Source of the DNA: Limnanthes douglasii subsp. nivea
Lineage: Eukaryota; Streptophyta; Magnoliopsida; Brassicales; Limnanthaceae
Length of the DNA: 64,000 nt
Direction of reading: 5' to 3'
Assembly (NCBI GenBank): GCA_036936605.1
Contig: JAUPFV010000004.1
Span: 63,760,352 to 63,824,351 of the forward strand
Positions 1-9,852 of the stretch are shown here, in pieces; within the stretch, counting starts at the first letter, position 1, and each line of letters opens with the position of its first letter. The translations under genes and the position numbers were made by a program. The notes under the pieces were generated by a model. That model saw nothing but the letters and a program-made list of their open reading frames with translations. It did no database searches and was not told the origin of the DNA.

Positions 1-1262
1 GACGATGAGGGAGTTGAAGAGTCCTTATCCTCTAGCAGCGATGAGGGTCGAACTAAAAAGAAGCAAAAACAGACCAAGAAATATTCAAGAAAACGGGATA
101 GACATGGAAAGATGAAGAGGAATATTGGTAAAGGGTCATCTCATAGCCGGAGGCATGTAGACCAGATGCTAATGGATCCTTTTGCTTTCCACCATGAGCC
201 AGGTATATTTGCAACTCCTAATGAGGATACTGTGTTCAGTCGTGGCAGGAATTGGAGGCAATCTCCATTATCTTCCAAAATTCTGTCCGGAAACCTCCCT
301 AAGAGGTTTGATAGTACCAAAATGGAAAAGTACGATGGCAGTACTGATCCGGACAACCACTTAGAGCAATTCAAGAACTTTATGATGAACTTTGATGACG
401 ATGATAAGCTACTTTATAGAGCATGCTCCCAGTCTTTTACGGGGAGTGCTCTGAAATGGTACAATAGTCTACCACAAGGTTGTATTAAGAATTTCGATAC
501 TTTTTGGGTAGCCTTTCGAGGGCAGTTTGTAGGGAGTAAAGAGCTTAAGGGTAATGGAGACACAATAATCCATTGTGCCCAGGAACCAAATGAGTCCTTA
601 AAAGAATATATAAGTCGTTTTGTGAACACCAAGAATGGGTTGGCTGATTGCTTCGAGCAAGTGGCAATAGCATCCTTAAGACAGGCTTGAATCCTGGCAA
701 TTTGGCTGATTCAGTGACCAGAAAGAAGGCCATGACATGGGGAGGGTTGCTGAATCAGGTTGGAAAACAAATTAATATCGATGAAACGAAGAAAACCAGG
801 GTGCACAGGCAGGTGAAGTCTGCCCCGGTGGCACCAAATCCCAATCAGAATCAGTCCGGGAACAAGGCAAGAGAGACCGGACAGGGGCATGGTAGGGCCA
901 AAGCTCAGTCTCAGCCAGCTGCTCCTGCTCAGAGTCAGCAATCCAGAAACAAGAGAGGGCCATGGGTCCAACCGGAGTGGTTCGCAGAATTAAAAGAAAG
1001 TCTGGCCACCATTTATGATAAAACAGAGGAGGAGGTGCATTATAGAATACCAGCCACACTGCAATCTCCTAGGGAGCATCGCAATAACTCTTTCTGCCAG
1101 TATCACAATGACACTGGCCATACCACTGATGACTGTATAGCTTTGAAGCAAGAGGTTCAGAACTTGATCGAAAGGGGAAAGCTAGGAGCTTATGTCAAAA
1201 GAAGAGGAGGTAACATGCCTGACAATACTCACCGGGTTGGTCCAAGTAATGCTGCTCCGTAG
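1..1262 (+). pseudogene. gag: Tat gag (capsid and zinc knuckle), frameshifted
   Basis: This encodes the structural Gag that packages element RNA. The frame is open from base 1 with a charged, K/R-rich N-terminal part, so the true start is upstream. The Retrotrans_gag core runs from about 290 to 690 (LPKRFD, EKYDG, DPDNHLEQFKNFM, ALKWYNSLPQGCI, FVGSKEL). Near 676-690 one base appears to be missing: LRQA-stop should continue as LRTGLNPG, which is found in the frame covering 648-1262. The zinc knuckle near 1096-1137 is the variant CX2HX4HX4C (CQYHNDTGHTTDDC), shared with element B. A TAG at 1260-1262 separates it from the protease, which continues in the same frame. Confidence 0.88.
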
Positions 1263-1268
1263 GGAGCC

Positions 1269-2033
1269 ATGGTTATAATTGAAAGGTTTGATGTGGAATC
1301 TGAGTACTTGGATCCTGATACAACTCGAAACAGAGTGGGTGCAATTGAGGAATGTTCTAGGACGGTTTTCGGACTCATTAAATTTTTTGAGTCACTTACA
1401 ATTTTCGGAGGGGATACTATGACAGCTCCTACTGCTTCTTCAAGGAAGAGGCACGTTCATACTTTAGCCACCCAGCTAGAAGGAGGCATGACTTCCTATC
1501 AGTCACCAAATCCTTTCCCCTTCATTGTTTTTGATGAGGATGATTTAAGAGATATAGTTTGCCCTCATGAGGATGCAGTTGTCATAGGAGCATCTATTGG
1601 GGGCAATGACATAAGACGAATTCTGGTGGATACTGGAAGCTCAGCCAATATCCTTTTCTTAACCACATACAAGAGAATGAAAAATCCAGCTGTAATTCAG
1701 AGTTCGGACAAATTAATTGTGGGCTTTACAGGCAGCTCAGCAGATGTGATCGAAGAGTTCGAAGAGGAAGTTCTATTGGGCAAGGGCCCTTTCAAGAAAA
1801 TGGTCAGGATACTTTTTATCGTGGTGGATTGTCCCACTTGCTATAATGCCATTCTAGGGAGGTCTTGGCTCTCTAGGATGCATGCAGTGGCTTCAACAGT
1901 CCACCAGTGCTTGAAATATGCTGTTCAGGGACAGGTTGGAGTCGTCCGGAGCAGTCAAAAGATTGCAAGGGAATGTTATGCTACGGCCCTGGCTCATCGA
2001 ACGCTGGGGGCAGTCCGTATTAACGAACAATAG
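1269..2033 (+). pseudogene. Tat retropepsin-type aspartic protease
   Basis: This is the aspartic protease that would mature Gag-Pol. The catalytic motif LVDTGSSANILF is intact, with the aspartate codon at 1629-1631, and the flap-side motif YNAILGRSWL is present near 1840-1870. The upstream part (EYLDPD, FFESLTIFGGDTM, KRHVHTLATQLE) is the gag-protease linker seen also in element B and in the relics at 31.4 and 61.7 kb. It ends in a TAG at 2031-2033 that is followed in frame by CAG TTT and then the RT region. The domain itself looks undamaged. The stops on either side (1260 and 2031) make it unable to be part of a simple continuous polyprotein. Confidence 0.88.
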
Positions 2034-2096
2034 CAGTTTGAGGGGATTTCTAGGGGTGAGGGTGAGATTGATGACCCTAGAGAGACCCCTGGAGTA

Positions 2097-3593
2097 TTGA
2101 TACCGGTCGAAGAGGTAGAGACTCACTGTCTGGAAGAAGGAAAAAGTGTCAAAATAGGGTCTAAGATGCCACCCGTTTTGAAAAATGAAATGTTAAATTT
2201 TTTGAAGAGCGATCAGCACGTTTTTGCTTGGTGCAATGCTGATGTTACTAGGGTTCTAGCAGGAGTGATATCACATCACCTATCCGTCTGGAAAGACATA
2301 GCACCCGTAGTTCAAAAGAGAAGAGCTTTTTCTAAGGAGAAGGCTGATGTCATTGTGCAAGAGGTTGACAGGCTCACAAAGATGGGGCACATCAAGGAGT
2401 CTCAATATCCTTTGTGGACTGCCAATCCGGTCTTGGTGAAAAAGAAGAATAGCAAGTGGCGCATGTGCATTGACTTCACAGATCTCAATAGAGCTTGCCC
2501 AAAAGATTTGTATCCGGTCCCTCGGATTGATCAGTTAGTAGACTCTACCTCTGGGAACAAGCTGCTTTCCTTTATGGATGCCTTCTCCGGATACAACCAG
2601 ATTCAAGTAGATCCGAAGGATCAAGAGCATACCACATTTGTCACTGACAGAGGTCTCCATTGCTATAAGGTGATGCCGTTTGGGTTGAAAAATGCTGGGG
2701 CTACTTATCAGAGGTTAGTAAACAAAGCCTTTGCTGATCAGATTGGAAGAAATATGGAAGTATACATTGATGACATGATGGTGAAGAGTGTGGATGAGCA
2801 ATTGCATTTGTCTGATCTCCAAGAAACTTTTGCCAACTTGGTAAAAGTAAATTTGAAATTAAACCCAGAAAAGTGTGTGTTCGGAGTGCAGTCCAGGAAG
2901 TTTCTAGGCTAAATTATAAGTGAGCATGGAATACAACTCGATCCGGACCAGCTTAATGCTCTATTTCAAATGGAGCCTCCTCGAAATATTAAAGAAGTAC
3001 AGCGACTGACGGGGAGATTAGCTGCCTTAAATAGATTTATCTCAAGGTCTTCGGACAGGTGCGCCCCGTTTTTTCAAACCTTGAAGGGTACAAAGGGATT
3101 CGATTGGACCCCACAGTGTGATGAGGCTTTCAATGAGATCAAGAAGCACCTGTCCTCTCCTAAAACTTTGTTTAAACCAGTTGATGGGGAGACACTCTTC
3201 GTATATTTGGCAGTTTCAAGTTGTGCCATCAGTGCTGTATTGGTGAGGGAGGTCAATGGTCATCCCCATCCAGTGTACTACATCAGCAAAAGTTTGATAG
3301 ATGCAGAAAGGCGTTACTTGAAACTCGAAAAATTAGCATTAGCCCTGGTGATAGCTGCCAGGAAGATGAGGCCTTATTTCCAGGCTCATCCCATCATCGT
3401 CTGGACTTCTTTTCCCCTGAAGAATGTCCTCCAAAAGGCAGACATTTCAAGCAGGATGACTAAGTGGTCAGTAGAGTTGGGAGACTTCGACATAGACTTT
3501 GCTCCTCGAACAACAGTCAAGGCCCGAGCTGTGGCTGACTTTTTGGTTGAATTTCACTCCGACAGGGATTCAGAGCCGACTACTGACATGAAA
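2097..3593 (+). pseudogene. Tat reverse transcriptase and first RNase H
   Basis: This copies element RNA into DNA. RT blocks follow in order: the linker with WRMCIDFTDLNRACPKD (about 2457-2505), LLSFMDAFSGYNQI, TFVTDRGLHCYKVMPFGLKNAGATYQRLV, and the catalytic YIDDMMVKS near 2762-2790. The thumb region reads KVNLKLNPEKCVFGV. A TAA at 2910-2912 interrupts the FLG-stop-IISEHGI stretch, which in element B is FLGFFVSEKGI. The Ty3-type RNase H follows (EPPRNIKEVQRLTGRLAALNRF, then YFQAHPIIVWTSFPLKN, KWSVELGDFDIDF). Apart from the stop the domains are full length and well conserved. Confidence 0.92.
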
Positions 3594-4004
3594 GATAAAA
3601 AGGTATGGGTCGTCCGAACAAATGGTGGATCTAGCACCATGGGATGTGGTGCAGGAGTGTGTTTGACCTCTCCATATGGTGACAAAATGTACCAAGCCAT
3701 ATGTTTTTCTTTCAGGGCTTCCAACAATGAGTCCGAATACGAAGCAGCTATAGCTGGTTTGAAGTTAGCCTACATTTGTGGGGCTAAGAGGGTCAGGCTA
3801 CTAAGTGACTCCCAGCTTCTTATCCACCACGCCTAAGGCCAGTCTGAGGCTAAAAAGGAGCAGCTTGTGAAATATTTACTCCTCCTTAAAAATGAAGCAC
3901 TCAAGTTTAAAAGTGTTGTTTATGAGCACATACCCCAGACATAAAATCAGCTAGCAGGCTCATTAGCAACCATAGCATACACGGAGTCATATCCATGGAT
4001 CCAT
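3594..4004 (+). pseudogene. Second (archaeal-type) RNase H of Tat, catalytic Asp changed to Asn
   Basis: Tat elements carry an extra RNase H after the retroviral-type one. It is visible here as KVWVVRTNGGSS, ASNNESEYEAAIAGLKLA and RLLSDSQLL. In element B the first motif is TVLTDGGAN, with the catalytic aspartate. In A the codon at 3621-3623 is AAT, giving asparagine, so the first catalytic acid is lost while the later Glu and Asp are kept. Stops TAA at 3834-3836 and 3942-3944 break the domain further (LLIHHA-stop-GQSEAKKEQL, EHIPQT-stop-NQLAGSLAT). It is in frame with RT and integrase. Confidence 0.82.
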
Positions 4005-5318
4005 GTGCTGGAAAGCCCTTCCATTCAACTTAGTATGGGTAAAGAAGAGGAAATTTTTAAAGTACAAGTGAAACAACCTCAAGACTGGAGGTTTCCTCTC
4101 CAGCAATATCTCTCCGATGGTATCGTGCCTCCGGATAAGTCACTAGCCAGAACATTGAAACACAAGGCTCGTGGTTTCATCATATTGAGAGACATGTTGT
4201 ACAAAAGATCTTACAGTAAACCTCTCCTGCGCTGTTTGGGGGATGAAGAGTCTCAAGTAGTCCTCTCTGAATTGCATGATGGTGAAGGATCGGCCCATTG
4301 TGGATCCAGGGCTTTAACAAGAAGAGTTTTACTGTCCGGTTAATATTGGCCATCTATCATGAAAGATGCTAAGGAATTGGTAAGAAGGTGTGACCCATGC
4401 CAGAGGTACAACAATGAAATTCATGTTCCAGCCATTCATTTAGAGTCAATTTCTGAACCTATTCCTTTTGCTCGATGGGGGTTGGATTTAGTAGGGCCTC
4501 TCCCTGTGGCGTCCAGAGGACGCAAAACTATAATTGTTGCCATAGACTACTTTTCGAAGTGGATTGAAGCAGCCCCTCTAGCATGGACAACATCAAAAGC
4601 TGTTATAAAATTTATTCTATCCAACATCTGTTGCAGATTTGGTGTCCCACAAAAGATAACAACAGACAATGGGCCACAGTTCGACAATAGGAAATGGAGC
4701 TTTTGTGCCTCAAGGGGTATACAACATTGTTTCTCTTCACCTTTCCACCCACAAGCAAATGGGCAAGTTGAAGTGGCTAATAGAACTATACTGACCGGTT
4801 TAAAGAAGAATTTGGAAGGGGTTGCTGGGAAGTGGCCTAGTTATTTACAAGAGGTCTTGTGGGCCTACCGGACAACACCTGGGGCTGCAACACAAGAGTC
4901 ACCCTTTGCTTTGGTCTATGGGATGGATGCAGTAACTCCCATAGAAGCAACTCTCCCATCATTTCGTGTTCACAACTTCTCTGAACACGCTAACGAGATG
5001 GCAATCAGAGGTCAGCTCGATTTGGTAGAAGAAAGACGAGTTAAAGCTCAACTTAGAGTTGCGCACTATCAGGGTTTGATGAGAAGCATGTTCGCTTCTA
5101 AAGTTAAAAGAAGAGATTTCCAACCAGGGGAAACGGTATTGAGGAAAGTCTTTTTACACACTAAAGAAAAGCTGTCTAGAAAGCTGGCCCCAACTTGGGA
5201 AGGTCCATATGTGGTTGTTGAAAGAATTAAACCTGGAACATATTGGTTGGAAGACAAGGATGGAAGAGTTCTGACCCACCCTTGGAATATCGAACATCTC
5301 CGGATGTACTTGGAATAG
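4005..5318 (+). pseudogene. Tat integrase (zinc finger, DDE core, C-terminal domain)
   Basis: This inserts the cDNA copy into the genome. The N-terminal HHCC zinc finger is visible around 4270-4410 (LHDGEGSAHCG, then CDPCQRY), interrupted by a TAA at 4341-4343. The catalytic core shows all three acids: D in GLDLVGPLP, D in TTDNGPQFD, and E in GQVEVANRTI. Target-proximal motifs AYRTTPGAATQESPFALVYG and the C-terminal GETVLRKVF, KLAPTWEGPYVV and HPWNIEHLRMYLE are complete. There is no chromodomain, which agrees with the Tat lineage. It ends at 5318 with TAG. Confidence 0.92.
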
Positions 5319-5863
5319 TATTTGTGTAAATATTTACTTGTTTAAACATCCATGTAAATATTTGGGGGCATACTCTTTCCACCCTGGTGGCACGGGGAGG
5401 TTTTAATGAGGTGTCCGGGCTTTTCAATAAAATTATATGCCTTCTTAAAAAAATTCCCAAGTGTTTTAAGTTTTGTCCTTTGTCACACTATCCAGATTAA
5501 AATAAAGGGATGATGACCACTTAAATATTCATCATCGGAGAATTTAAACACTCTCATTATGAAATAACTAAGGGCTATTTAAACTATAGCCGGAGAATTT
5601 AAACACTCTCATTATGAAATAACTAAAGGCTGTTTAAACTCTAGCCATCAAAATTGGAACAAACAATGAAAGAAGATGAGAATTGTACAAAACAGAAATA
5701 TTCATTAAAATAACTTAAAGTGCCTTGGCCTTCCAAGGACTTTTGAATGGTCAAAGTAGAACAAAAAACCTATCCGGTCAGATACCGGACACAATTACAA
5801 AAAGAATGCCTTGGCCTTCCAAGGACTTTAGTCTGGATAAAAAGTAAAAAAATGGTTTATAAA
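5319..5863 (+). repeat. 3' untranslated region of element A with a 55-bp tandem repeat
   Basis: No coding potential on the + strand. Two adjacent copies of a 55-bp unit start at 5536 and 5591 (each begins cggagaatttaaacac). Further on, the sequence tgccttggccttccaaggac occurs at 5722 and again at 5807; its CCTTGG...CCAAGG halves form an inverted repeat. A related ccttggccatcaaagg is present in A2 at about 9798. This stretch lies between the ends of the convergent gag-pol and antisense units. Confidence 0.75.
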
Positions 5864-8798
5864 TTAAGACTGAGCCTTTGAAGATGGCTCAGCTTCGTTT
5901 ACCTTCTTCTTTTCCCTAGAATCATCTTTCTCTTCATCTGGGCTCTCTCCGGTACGTTCTTCGTCATCGGATGAGGAAGCACTAGAATAACCTTTCAAGT
6001 CTCCATCATCCATTGTATGATACGGAAGGTCGTCAGACTCAACATGAAGCCATAAATCCCCTAGGTTCCTCTTCGGAAACTTCTCATGGAAGAGTAGAAC
6101 CATGTCAGACCTCACCTTGGAATACATCTCCTCCTGGGTGTCGATCACGTTGTTGGCATAAGCGTCGATCTTGGCATGGATCTTGGCCTCTTGCTCCTTT
6201 AGAAAATTAGCCTTCTCCTCGGCAACCTTGGACATTGTATTCTCAAGAGCAATTTTGTCATTGGTTAAGTTGGTGATGATTTGGTCTTTGGTCTTGGATT
6301 CTCCCTTAGAGGTGGCAAGATCTTTCTCTAGACCGAACAGCTTCTCCCGGAGCTCTGTGATGGTGTCTTCTAAAATGGTGACTTTTGTGGTGCTTGCCTC
6401 TTGTTTTCTCTTCAAATCCTCAGTTTCTTCCTTTAAAATGGTAAAATTGGAAGTGGCAGTGCGAAGGTCATCGGACAGCCTCTCTTTGTCAGACTTAAGA
6501 TCTTTGATGATATCTGCCTGATTTCGGACTTGTTTCTCCAACACAAGTACAGGCTGGACATTGCTTAACAAAGAATGGGCTATAACATCCCTTTCACTAG
6601 AAACGATAAAGGTCTTACCATTGAAAGTGACCGTGTTTGAGGTGCTCGAAGGGAGGTAAGGTCCGGCAAAATCGTCTCTGGGTAAATTGATGAAGTATTC
6701 ACCAAGCCCACCCAGACCGGTGATGTCCCCCCTCGACCTCATCGGTATGGAAGTCACCCGGTATCTCCTCAGCATACGTTGGGTCAGTAGGATCAGCTTG
6801 GAAAGAAGGCTCCGGAGCCCGGAGAGAAAGCTCGTCACCTTTGGAGGTCTTTTTCTTCTTGGCCTCTCTGTCTTTGCTTTCTCCTCCCCGTTTACGCTCT
6901 CTTTTGGAAGCTCTTGGAGGATTCGGGGAGGGCACTTCTTGCCTTTCATCCTCCTGCTCCACCACTTCCAAGAGAGCAGCATCGATTTGGTTATGGACTG
7001 GCCCCTCCGGGTCTATTGGAGCATCCTTCTCTGCATCAGCAGGATTAGCACCACCCACCACCTTCTTGCCTTTCTTTTTACCCTTCATCTTGCTTAGAGC
7101 TTTGGCCCGGCCTGGCAGGTAGAGTGTCCCATCTGGTTCATGGGTCCTCTTAAGCACAACATCTGGAGGAGGCTGAGTAGTGAGCTCCTCCCAAGTCAAG
7201 TCTCTCTGACCTGTGGTGTTCCACAAGCGAGACCTTGCCAAGTTGCCTTGGGTAAAAGCAGCATGGAACCGGTTCCCCCATCTCTCATCAGCCCAAGCAT
7301 TGATCTTGGTGCAAGTAGCATGCCCGGTTTTCAGATAATCACTGAATTCCTTGGGCAGTACTGCTAAGGCAAAAGTAAAACCAATTAGTTTAAACTAACT
7401 TTTAAAAAAAAGACGAAAATGTAAAGCAGGAGACTTACGGTCACTTCTCCACCTGCTTCTGAGGAGGCTGGGGTTCACTCCGGACTTGATCTTCTTCCCG
7501 TTCTCCCAAGCACCACTAACAAATAGGAACTGGGTCCTCCAATTCCTCTCCGCCTCTAACAGATCATCCACAGCCTTGAAATCATCCCCCGTATTGAAAT
7601 GGTAAAATGGGATGTGGGGGTTTCTACAAAGACTGGCCACAGCAGCAAACTCCTCCATTGGCAGAGGAATCCCGGAGAGCCTTGAAGCCATGATGCAGGC
7701 CATGAGTGTATACCAGGCGTTAGGGCTCAGTTGGCTCGGGCAAAGCTTTATCAGATAGAAGTATACGACAATTTCAGGGTCCAGGGGGAGTCTAAGTTCC
7801 CAATCGAACAGTTCAGTGAAGATGACAACTTCATTCAGTTTGCAGTTCATAAGAGTCTCCGGATGTATGGGGATCCCGATCTTCACATTCTCCGGTATTC
7901 CCCACTTCGTACGCATCCGGCCCAGCTCAGCTGTGTGGATGAATGCGTAGTTAATTTTTTGCAGGGCAAGAAGGTACTTGACGTTGACCTTGTGAAAACA
8001 AGGCCCCATCTTTCCTTCAAGACTCTCCGGCAGATCCGGATGCTTCAAACACAGCTTCTCCTTGCCTTTGTCTTTTTTGGCAACAGCAGCACTACTGGTC
8101 TGACCGGAGGGCTCAGACTCAAATGGGGCCTCTTCGACAGAGTCCTTCATTACATCCTCCATAATTGTTGAAGGGTTTTCGGTAGCAGTAGTTGAAGGAG
8201 GGTTCAGCTCCGGCTCAGTCTAAACTCCGGACTGGTGGGCTTCAGTGTCCCCTTGATTTCTGGCCTCCGATTGGGGCTCTAATTCATATGCTTCTCTTCG
8301 AAGACTTGGACTCGTGCCCTCCGGACAGGGCAGTCTGTCCCTGAGAGCTCTAATAGGCACCTTTGACCCAGTGCTGCTATCTATTGCCCCCGACTTTGAG
8401 GGAGTGTTCTTAGAGGCTTGCCCCTTGACCAATTGACCCTTTCTCCGGTCAACTAGCTTCTGAGGGGAGTGCTCCGTATCCGACCCCATTGCTATAAAGG
8501 GTGAAGGTTTTTTGAGACTAGTAACTGTTACTTCTGGCTCGACATTAGGTTCCGATTCCTGAACCGAGGAACCAGAAATGATGGGGGAGAGGTTGGTTTG
8601 GAATAGCTTTCTCGGCTTGATGCCCTTAGAAGAAGAAGAGCCTTGATCTGACTCTGTGGCAGAAGTGATTGGTCTATCAACAAGCGAAGTGGGTAACCCT
8701 GCCGCAATTCGTCTTTCCCTTTCGACCTTTTGAGCCTTCTCTAATTCAGAAAGGTTGAGCCACCCGCCTTTGATCAGAGCGTTCCTCGTTGTAAACAT
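5864..8798 (-). pseudogene. Antisense ORF of element A: Transposase_28-like protein with intron and coiled coil
   Basis: A long gene runs opposite to gag-pol. Reading from ATG at 8798, exon 1 (8798-7439) holds an S/T/P-rich leader and a domain with WGIPE, WELRLPLDPEIV, CPSQLSPNAWYTLMACIM and PMEEFAAVASL. This resembles the Pfam family of 'putative gypsy type transposon' proteins (Transposase_28). A GT-AG intron (7438-7364) joins GAC-C to CA-GTACTG in phase 1. Exon 2 continues with a basic region, then a long coiled coil (about 6560-6130), a conserved LLFHEKFPKRNLGDLWLHV block and an acidic tail ending at 5864. Two lesions are present: an in-frame TAG at 8222-8220 and one extra base in a run of six C at 6727-6732. 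Predicted length is about 950 residues. The function is unknown. Confidence 0.82.
7364..7438 (-). other. Predicted 75-bp GT-AG intron in antisense ORF A
   Basis: On the minus strand the donor is gacc|GTAAGT at 7438 and the acceptor is gccttag|CAG ending at 7364, after a T-rich tract. Splicing restores an uninterrupted frame from ...RSRWRSDP to VLPKEFSDYLKTGH. The same position and phase are found in A2 and B. No transcript evidence is available. Confidence 0.75.
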
Positions 8799-9237
8799 AA
8801 ACTATTGAGCAAGTTTTTTGTTTAGAGAGAGAAAGCTTTGAGAAATTTTGCAAAGTAAATATGAAAGAGATGGTAAAACAGTAGAAAGTGTGTTTGAATT
8901 TATAGTAGATCTGAAAAAGGAAGTTGATTCCTAGGAGAATTCGAAAAGATTGGTAATGATTAAAGACGACGCTGATGTCACCACCTTTAATTAAGAGGTT
9001 GCTTTTCGAAGAAGGTGGGTTCGAAATTCAAGGTGAAAACGGCTGAAGCAACCAATCAGAAAGTGACATGTGTCCCACGAACTCTGGCAAAAAACCGTTT
9101 GGATTCATGAAGCTTTATCGGTCCGGATGAAACCATAAGACAAACAGACCTGTCCGGATTAGAACTACCCCTGATGTCGGACTGTTTTTCAGGTTTTTGA
9201 CAAAAGTATTTGAACAAACACCTAAAAAAGGGGCTCC
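8799..9237 (-). promoter_or_regulatory. Antisense promoter and leader of ORF A, plus polypurine tract
   Basis: A TATA box (CTATAAATTC on the minus strand, core 8902-8896) lies about 100 bp before the antisense ATG at 8798. It is followed by a CT-rich leader (CTTTCTCTCTC). A2 and B have a TATA box and CT-rich leader in the same place. On the + strand the segment ends in the polypurine tract at about 9224-9237 that primes plus-strand DNA synthesis at the LTR border. Confidence 0.6.
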
Positions 9238-9647
9238 TAATGAGTCCGAATTCTGCCTGCTCCCCGGACATGGACAGATCGGTCCAAGGCCTCCGGACCG
9301 GACAGATCACTTCGAACACTAAGCCCATAGGACTGTTCGAACTATGACAAAAGTACTAAAAAAAACCTAAACACTTCTTGACTAAGCTACTTGCTCTCCT
9401 ACTTAGAGCTCATGGGTCTTTGAACATGACCCGGGTCCATTAAATATGACCCGAAAGCCCATAAGGGCACATACATTAGGGTATAAATACCCAACCACCT
9501 GCATTAAGTGTGGGTAATGAGAATTAACTGCAACCAGCCAGCTTAATCATCTCTCTACTCTCTACTCTAAATATTAAATACCCTCATACTACTATAAAAT
9601 ACCAGATAGATTACAAGCATACCCTCAGGTGAAAATTATCCTCACCA
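9238..9647 (+). repeat. 3' LTR of element A
   Basis: About 410 bp. It begins TAATGAGTCC (family form TGATGAG) right after the polypurine tract and ends TCCTCACCA. The matching family termini TGATGAG...CTCATCA form a short inverted repeat, exact in element B. A TATA box at 9482-9489 (TATAAATA), followed by accacctgcattaa and a CT-rich stretch, marks the promoter and R region. The same block recurs in the LTRs at 13173-13550 and 26737-27115. The exact end is inferred from alignment of these copies. Confidence 0.75.
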
Positions 9648-9852
9648 GTAGATATTGGATACTTTTGTTCAACACTTCTGAAATATTAGGGGCTACTTAA
9701 ACATTATCCATGAAAGAGTTAAACAAAGTATTAAACAAAAAGGAAATTTGATAATTAAACATGATCGGACTCAAACCGATCAGTAGTACAAAAAATTCCT
9801 TGGCCATCAAAGGACTTTAGTATTTCAAAAACAAAAATTACATAATAAAACC

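Larger units (their letters stand above)
1..9647 (+). mobile_element. Tat-lineage Ty3/gypsy retrotransposon A, 5' end outside window
   Basis: The order gag, protease, RT, RNase H, second RNase H, integrase, antisense ORF, LTR is that of the non-chromodomain Tat lineage of plant Ty3/gypsy elements. Gag is already open at base 1, so the 5' LTR and leader lie to the left. All pol domains from 1269 to 5318 share one reading frame, broken by stops at 1260, 2031, 2910, 3834, 3942 and 4341. The element is therefore recognisable end to end but cannot make a full polyprotein. A polypurine stretch (aaaaaaggggctcc) directly precedes the LTR at 9238. The element probably inserted into the 3' untranslated region of A2, because A2-type sequence begins right after the LTR. 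Confidence 0.9.

Noticed and set aside
6013..7367. Plus-strand open frames between 6013 and 7367
   Set aside because: Complement of the coiled-coil and basic parts of antisense ORF A; codon use and motifs support only the minus strand.
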